A DNA stretch of 64,000 nucleotides from Echinostoma caproni (Eukaryota; Platyhelminthes; Trematoda; Plagiorchiida; Echinostomatidae): assembly GCA_900618425.1 (NCBI GenBank), contig UZAN01039692.1, positions 59,122 to 123,121 of the forward strand, written 5' to 3'. Position numbers and translations under genes: made by a program. The notes under the pieces are model-generated. The model had not been told where the DNA came from, ran no database searches, and was given only the letters and a program-made list of their open reading frames with translations. Shown piece by piece: positions 61,310 to 64,000 of this stretch (positions are counted from its first letter, which is position 1; every line of letters starts with the position of its first letter).

Positions 61310-61389
61310 TCACGGATTTACGGGGTCTATGACATTTGGATTGATGGGGATACCACTATCACCACCACTCCTCATATGCACCTGAAATT
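61310..61389 (-). other. Possible minus-strand exon segment
   Basis: On the minus strand a plausible 3' splice site, CTTTGCTTACAATTTCAG, is followed by GTGCATATGAGGAGTGG, reading HMRSGGDSGIPINPNVIDP before a stop. A GTAAAT donor-like string follows the GACCCC. The translation lacks the K/N/I/F bias of chance AT-rich frames. The open frame extends upstream to 61564 through what would be intron. There is no domain to support it. Confidence 0.22.
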
Positions 61390-61567
61390 GTAAGCAAAGA
61401 TTAGGTGAAAAATAGTCGTTTTTCTCCCCACTTATATCTGACACTGTTTTGCCGGAGGACTCGGTTGTCAGACGCTTATGACATAGCATGTCTGACAGTA
61501 TATGCCCCGTTTGTTCATACAAATAATCACTGAACCGTGTGCGAAACCTCTGATAAAAAGTCACATA

Positions 61568-61648
61568 GATGAGAGGAATTCGAATTCTCGAACCATATGA
61601 TCAGTCACGTGTAGTTGGCCTTTCGTTAGCAGTGCCTTACACGTGCAC
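61568..61648 (-). mobile_element. tRNA-Ser/Leu-like pseudogene or SINE head with terminator
   Basis: The minus strand reads GTGTAAGGCACTGCTAACGAAAGGCC, matching the TAAGGC.CTGC region of class II (Ser/Leu) tRNAs. GGTTCGAGAATTC at 61580-61592 is a B box, and a CTTTTTATC run follows shortly after, a Pol III terminator. The acceptor stem is not intact, and the B-box region carries an extra GAATTC-type duplication. It is not a functional tRNA by eye. The correct order of A box, long variable region, B box and T5 suggests a fairly recent tRNA pseudogene. Confidence 0.55.
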
Positions 61649-61845
61649 TTGTACCAGTCCACGGTAGACCGAACTACTCTTATGTTTATCTAAGATGATC
61701 AAATCAAACTTCAAAGGTGATCTTCCTACCTTCTACTGAAACCGGTTCTCATGTGGAAAATACACCCATAGATCCATCCTAGGGGAGGTGATTCCCTGAA
61801 GCAGTAGTACAAAGCTGGTCCCCTAAGTGTGACAGGGATCGAGTA

Positions 61846-61862
61846 GGTGGGTGGGTGGGTGG
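61846..61862 (+). repeat. (GGGT)n run, G-quadruplex-prone
   Basis: The run GGTGGGTGGGTGGGTGG contains five G tracts of two to three bases separated by single T, the classical parallel G-quadruplex pattern. It is a four-base microsatellite of about four units. Confidence 0.8.
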
Positions 61863-62304
61863 TCGATTCAAAGCAATCCCGTCAGGAATGAATGTTGTCC
61901 ATGTATTGAAGCAAATGAAAATGTAAAAAAGATTTCACATGATGCGTGGCCAGAAAATGTTTACTACATCACGGTGGTAATATAAAACTGCTTATTATTC
62001 GTTTATTTCTTCCGTCAATTTTAGCCAAAGTTAGCAACATTTGATGCAGAAAATTAATGTCAGCATGTTGCTTTGTTGTCGATCGTAAGTATTTCAGATA
62101 AGCTCTATTACTCCAAAAGTGGTCTTGGAGTAAACTGTGGTTTGACCTGCTGCTCCTCATCTTCCTCGATTTCAGTCACCCATTTAACCTTTCAAGTGCA
62201 TCGCAGAGCCATTAACTATTGGATTATGGAAGCATTTGTTATCAAATTGATTTATTTTTGTGTGTAAAAAGGTTTGGGAGAATGGGTTTGTTTTGATGAA
62301 AGTA

Positions 62305-62337
62305 ATACATACGTACATACATACATACATAATACAT
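62305..62337 (+). repeat. (ACAT)n microsatellite
   Basis: A short imperfect tetranucleotide repeat ACATACGTACATACATACATACATA is followed by a small inverted repeat AATACAT / ATGTATT. Confidence 0.85.
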
Positions 62338-62349
62338 CTATGTATTATT

Positions 62350-64000
62350 CATCACTGTAAATACTTGGAAATATGCTTTTCTGATTAGGAGAATTTATAG
62401 CTTCAATTCAAATAGTTATGTTCAAACAAGTGATTGAACCCAGTAGTTAAAGTCATTGCACAAAGGTTCATTTCTTCCTCACATATTAGATTTCTACTTG
62501 CGGATCTTGATGTAGAAAAATTAAAGACTTAAATCAGGTGGAGGACAAAACGTATGCAATTTGACACCCATCATTCAGCGATGGGTTTCATCTGCATATC
62601 CTGCATGTATACAATACACCGCATGTGCAAACCGGATCGTAGGTAGAAATTTCGAGATCAATGGAACGCAAACAGACGAACAGGTTTTCCTTATTGAAGT
62701 TAACTCCTCCATGTTCGGCCTAGAGATTTGTTTTTCTGAAGCTTTTGTGCGACAAATGTAGCGAAAATACAGTGAATTGCACCTCCAACGGAACGACGCA
62801 ATGCAAAGGAAATATGATACCGGAAATGTGGAAAGTGGTCGGCTTTGAAAAAAGCAGTGCACAGGACTCTGTTGACAGGAATCGTTTTACCACGCGAATT
62901 GAAGTTCAGTTGATTGTTTTACTCAATGAAAAAGGTGAACTCGTATGTCCTTATTGTACTTCTTTTTAGCTGGTAGATTTTGTATGTGCACGAGGCGGAT
63001 TTAATGAGTGAACAAAACTGATAATGAGTTTGGAGTTTGGAGAACGCACAGTTAATATGAAATGTCAGATTTGAAACCTTCTCTGAAGCTTCTGTTGTGT
63101 GAGTGAAGTTCAGAAGAATAACCAGACTATACAAAAATTGAGTAATATTTCTCAATTCATAAAAGGAATGAATACAGACGATATACGTTGTTAGTTCCTA
63201 CGAATGTAGCTGGGGGTCGTAAACAGTGGCGTTCGCCCGTCTTCTCATTTTATTTGCAATGTTAGTTCACTAATGATTTCATAATGGGTTCTCTATAAGT
63301 AACGTCACTGTTTCCAAATGATCATGTACTAGAATATATCGATTATTTAAGCGAATACGTCACAACGAATAATATGAACATTGCGATCCCCGAATGGGTT
63401 ATTATTAAGGTGCACATTTACTGTCCAATTTCTATCCGACGGATATATATAGTCAGTCGCACCTCTGAGAAGTCGCAATTTTATAATATCTTACCACATT
63501 TTGGAAAACCCCAACCAACAGTTTGCGTAATAACGAAGTTTCTGACCATTGCACTTCGCCCCCTTCATTAAGTCGCAGTTTCTAATACGTACTCACTTGT
63601 ACGTTGATCGATGATCGAGGCGGCCACTGACCATCCACCTTCAAATGTCGCACTCAACCAATGGCGTTTTATCTAGTATGACGCGAACATGATACTGTTC
63701 ACTGATTGGATAACCCTTCACAGCAACAATCGAAGACAGTGTCACTCGATTTTAAAATGCTTAAGGCGTATCGATCAGATTGTGTTCGGAATGCTGAATC
63801 AGTCAGGTGAAACTCAGAGCTCTGTAGCCCAATCACTTAGTAGTTCAAGAAAAAACCAATTACGGTGTTGTATCCTGTCGAACCACTGTCGGATAATTTA
63901 TGAATGCTGACGCATCTAAAAAAAGATGTCACATGAAAACCAACGAAACAATCGAAGCAGTGAATGAGGTAATATTTGCTTAGTTTACTGCTATGGGGAA
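62350..64000. other. Terminal interval without a recognised gene
   Basis: At 62.56-62.97 kb two plus-strand frames (66 and 74 codons) and a 95-codon minus-strand frame overlap. The second plus frame has several cysteines (CDKCSENTVNC, CPYC) that suggest a cysteine-rich protein but match no motif I know. No gene is supported through the end of the window. Confidence 0.45.

Noticed and set aside
62745..62969. Cysteine-containing plus frame resembling a zinc-binding protein
   Set aside because: Cysteine spacing matches no known motif and a longer minus-strand frame overlaps the region.
1..64000. CRISPR arrays, bacterial operons, rRNA genes or an intact tRNA
   Set aside because: No regularly spaced direct repeats, no rRNA-like conserved blocks and no complete cloverleaf were found; the element content is that of an animal genome.

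Overview
The window looks like non-coding, repeat-bearing DNA from an AT-rich animal genome, most likely a flatworm of the trematode type. The organism call is an inference. It rests on the mix of elements: an RTE-like LINE whose 5' leader is GC-richer than its surroundings, a CR1/Jockey-like LINE, a Penelope-like element with a GIY-YIG endonuclease, and short tRNA-headed repeats carrying a hammerhead-ribozyme-like core very close to the one known from schistosome satellite/SINE DNA. There are no bacterial operons, Shine-Dalgarno sites or dense coding. Most open frames are short, overlap on both strands and lack a coding signature. No complete host gene could be recognised.

Layout. 1-10.7 kb: AT-rich DNA with no recognisable gene; alternating purine-pyrimidine tracts near 4.0-4.35 and 9.8-10.1 kb, the first holding a perfect 9-bp inverted repeat. 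10.78-12.55 kb, minus strand: a frameshifted CR1/Jockey-like LINE whose reverse-transcriptase core is still open. 17.28-17.42 kb: a short GC-rich block resembling a solo LTR on the minus strand. 19.98-20.97 kb, plus strand: a second, decayed LINE. 22.2 kb: tRNA-headed SINE. 25.86 kb and 55.08 kb: decayed hammerhead cores of the kind found in Penelope-like elements. 31.5-32.07 kb, plus: the 3' end of a Penelope-like element, interrupted by a run of N beside poly-C. 36.1, 39.4 and 54.0 kb: further SINE copies with hammerhead-like cores. 41.52-44.39 kb, plus: the largest element, an RTE-like LINE with its leader, endonuclease, start and end of the reverse-transcriptase ORF, but with the catalytic core deleted. 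60.0-61.65 kb: two tRNA-derived sequences, and a CpG-richer patch with a plausible splice acceptor followed by a leucine-rich reading frame broken by one stop.

How the parts relate. Everything recognised is a retroelement or a short passenger of one. All copies are defective by visible stops, frameshifts, deletions or lost catalytic residues, so the window reads as a graveyard of several retroelement lineages. The most unusual theme is the recurrence of hammerhead-like RNA cores in two contexts: tRNA-headed SINEs (22.2, 36.1, 39.4, 54.0 kb) and Penelope-type motifs (25.86, 55.08 kb). Host exons may be present (candidates at 60.3, 61.3 and 46.8-47.7 kb), but none is supported beyond an open frame and, in two cases, a splice-site-like context.
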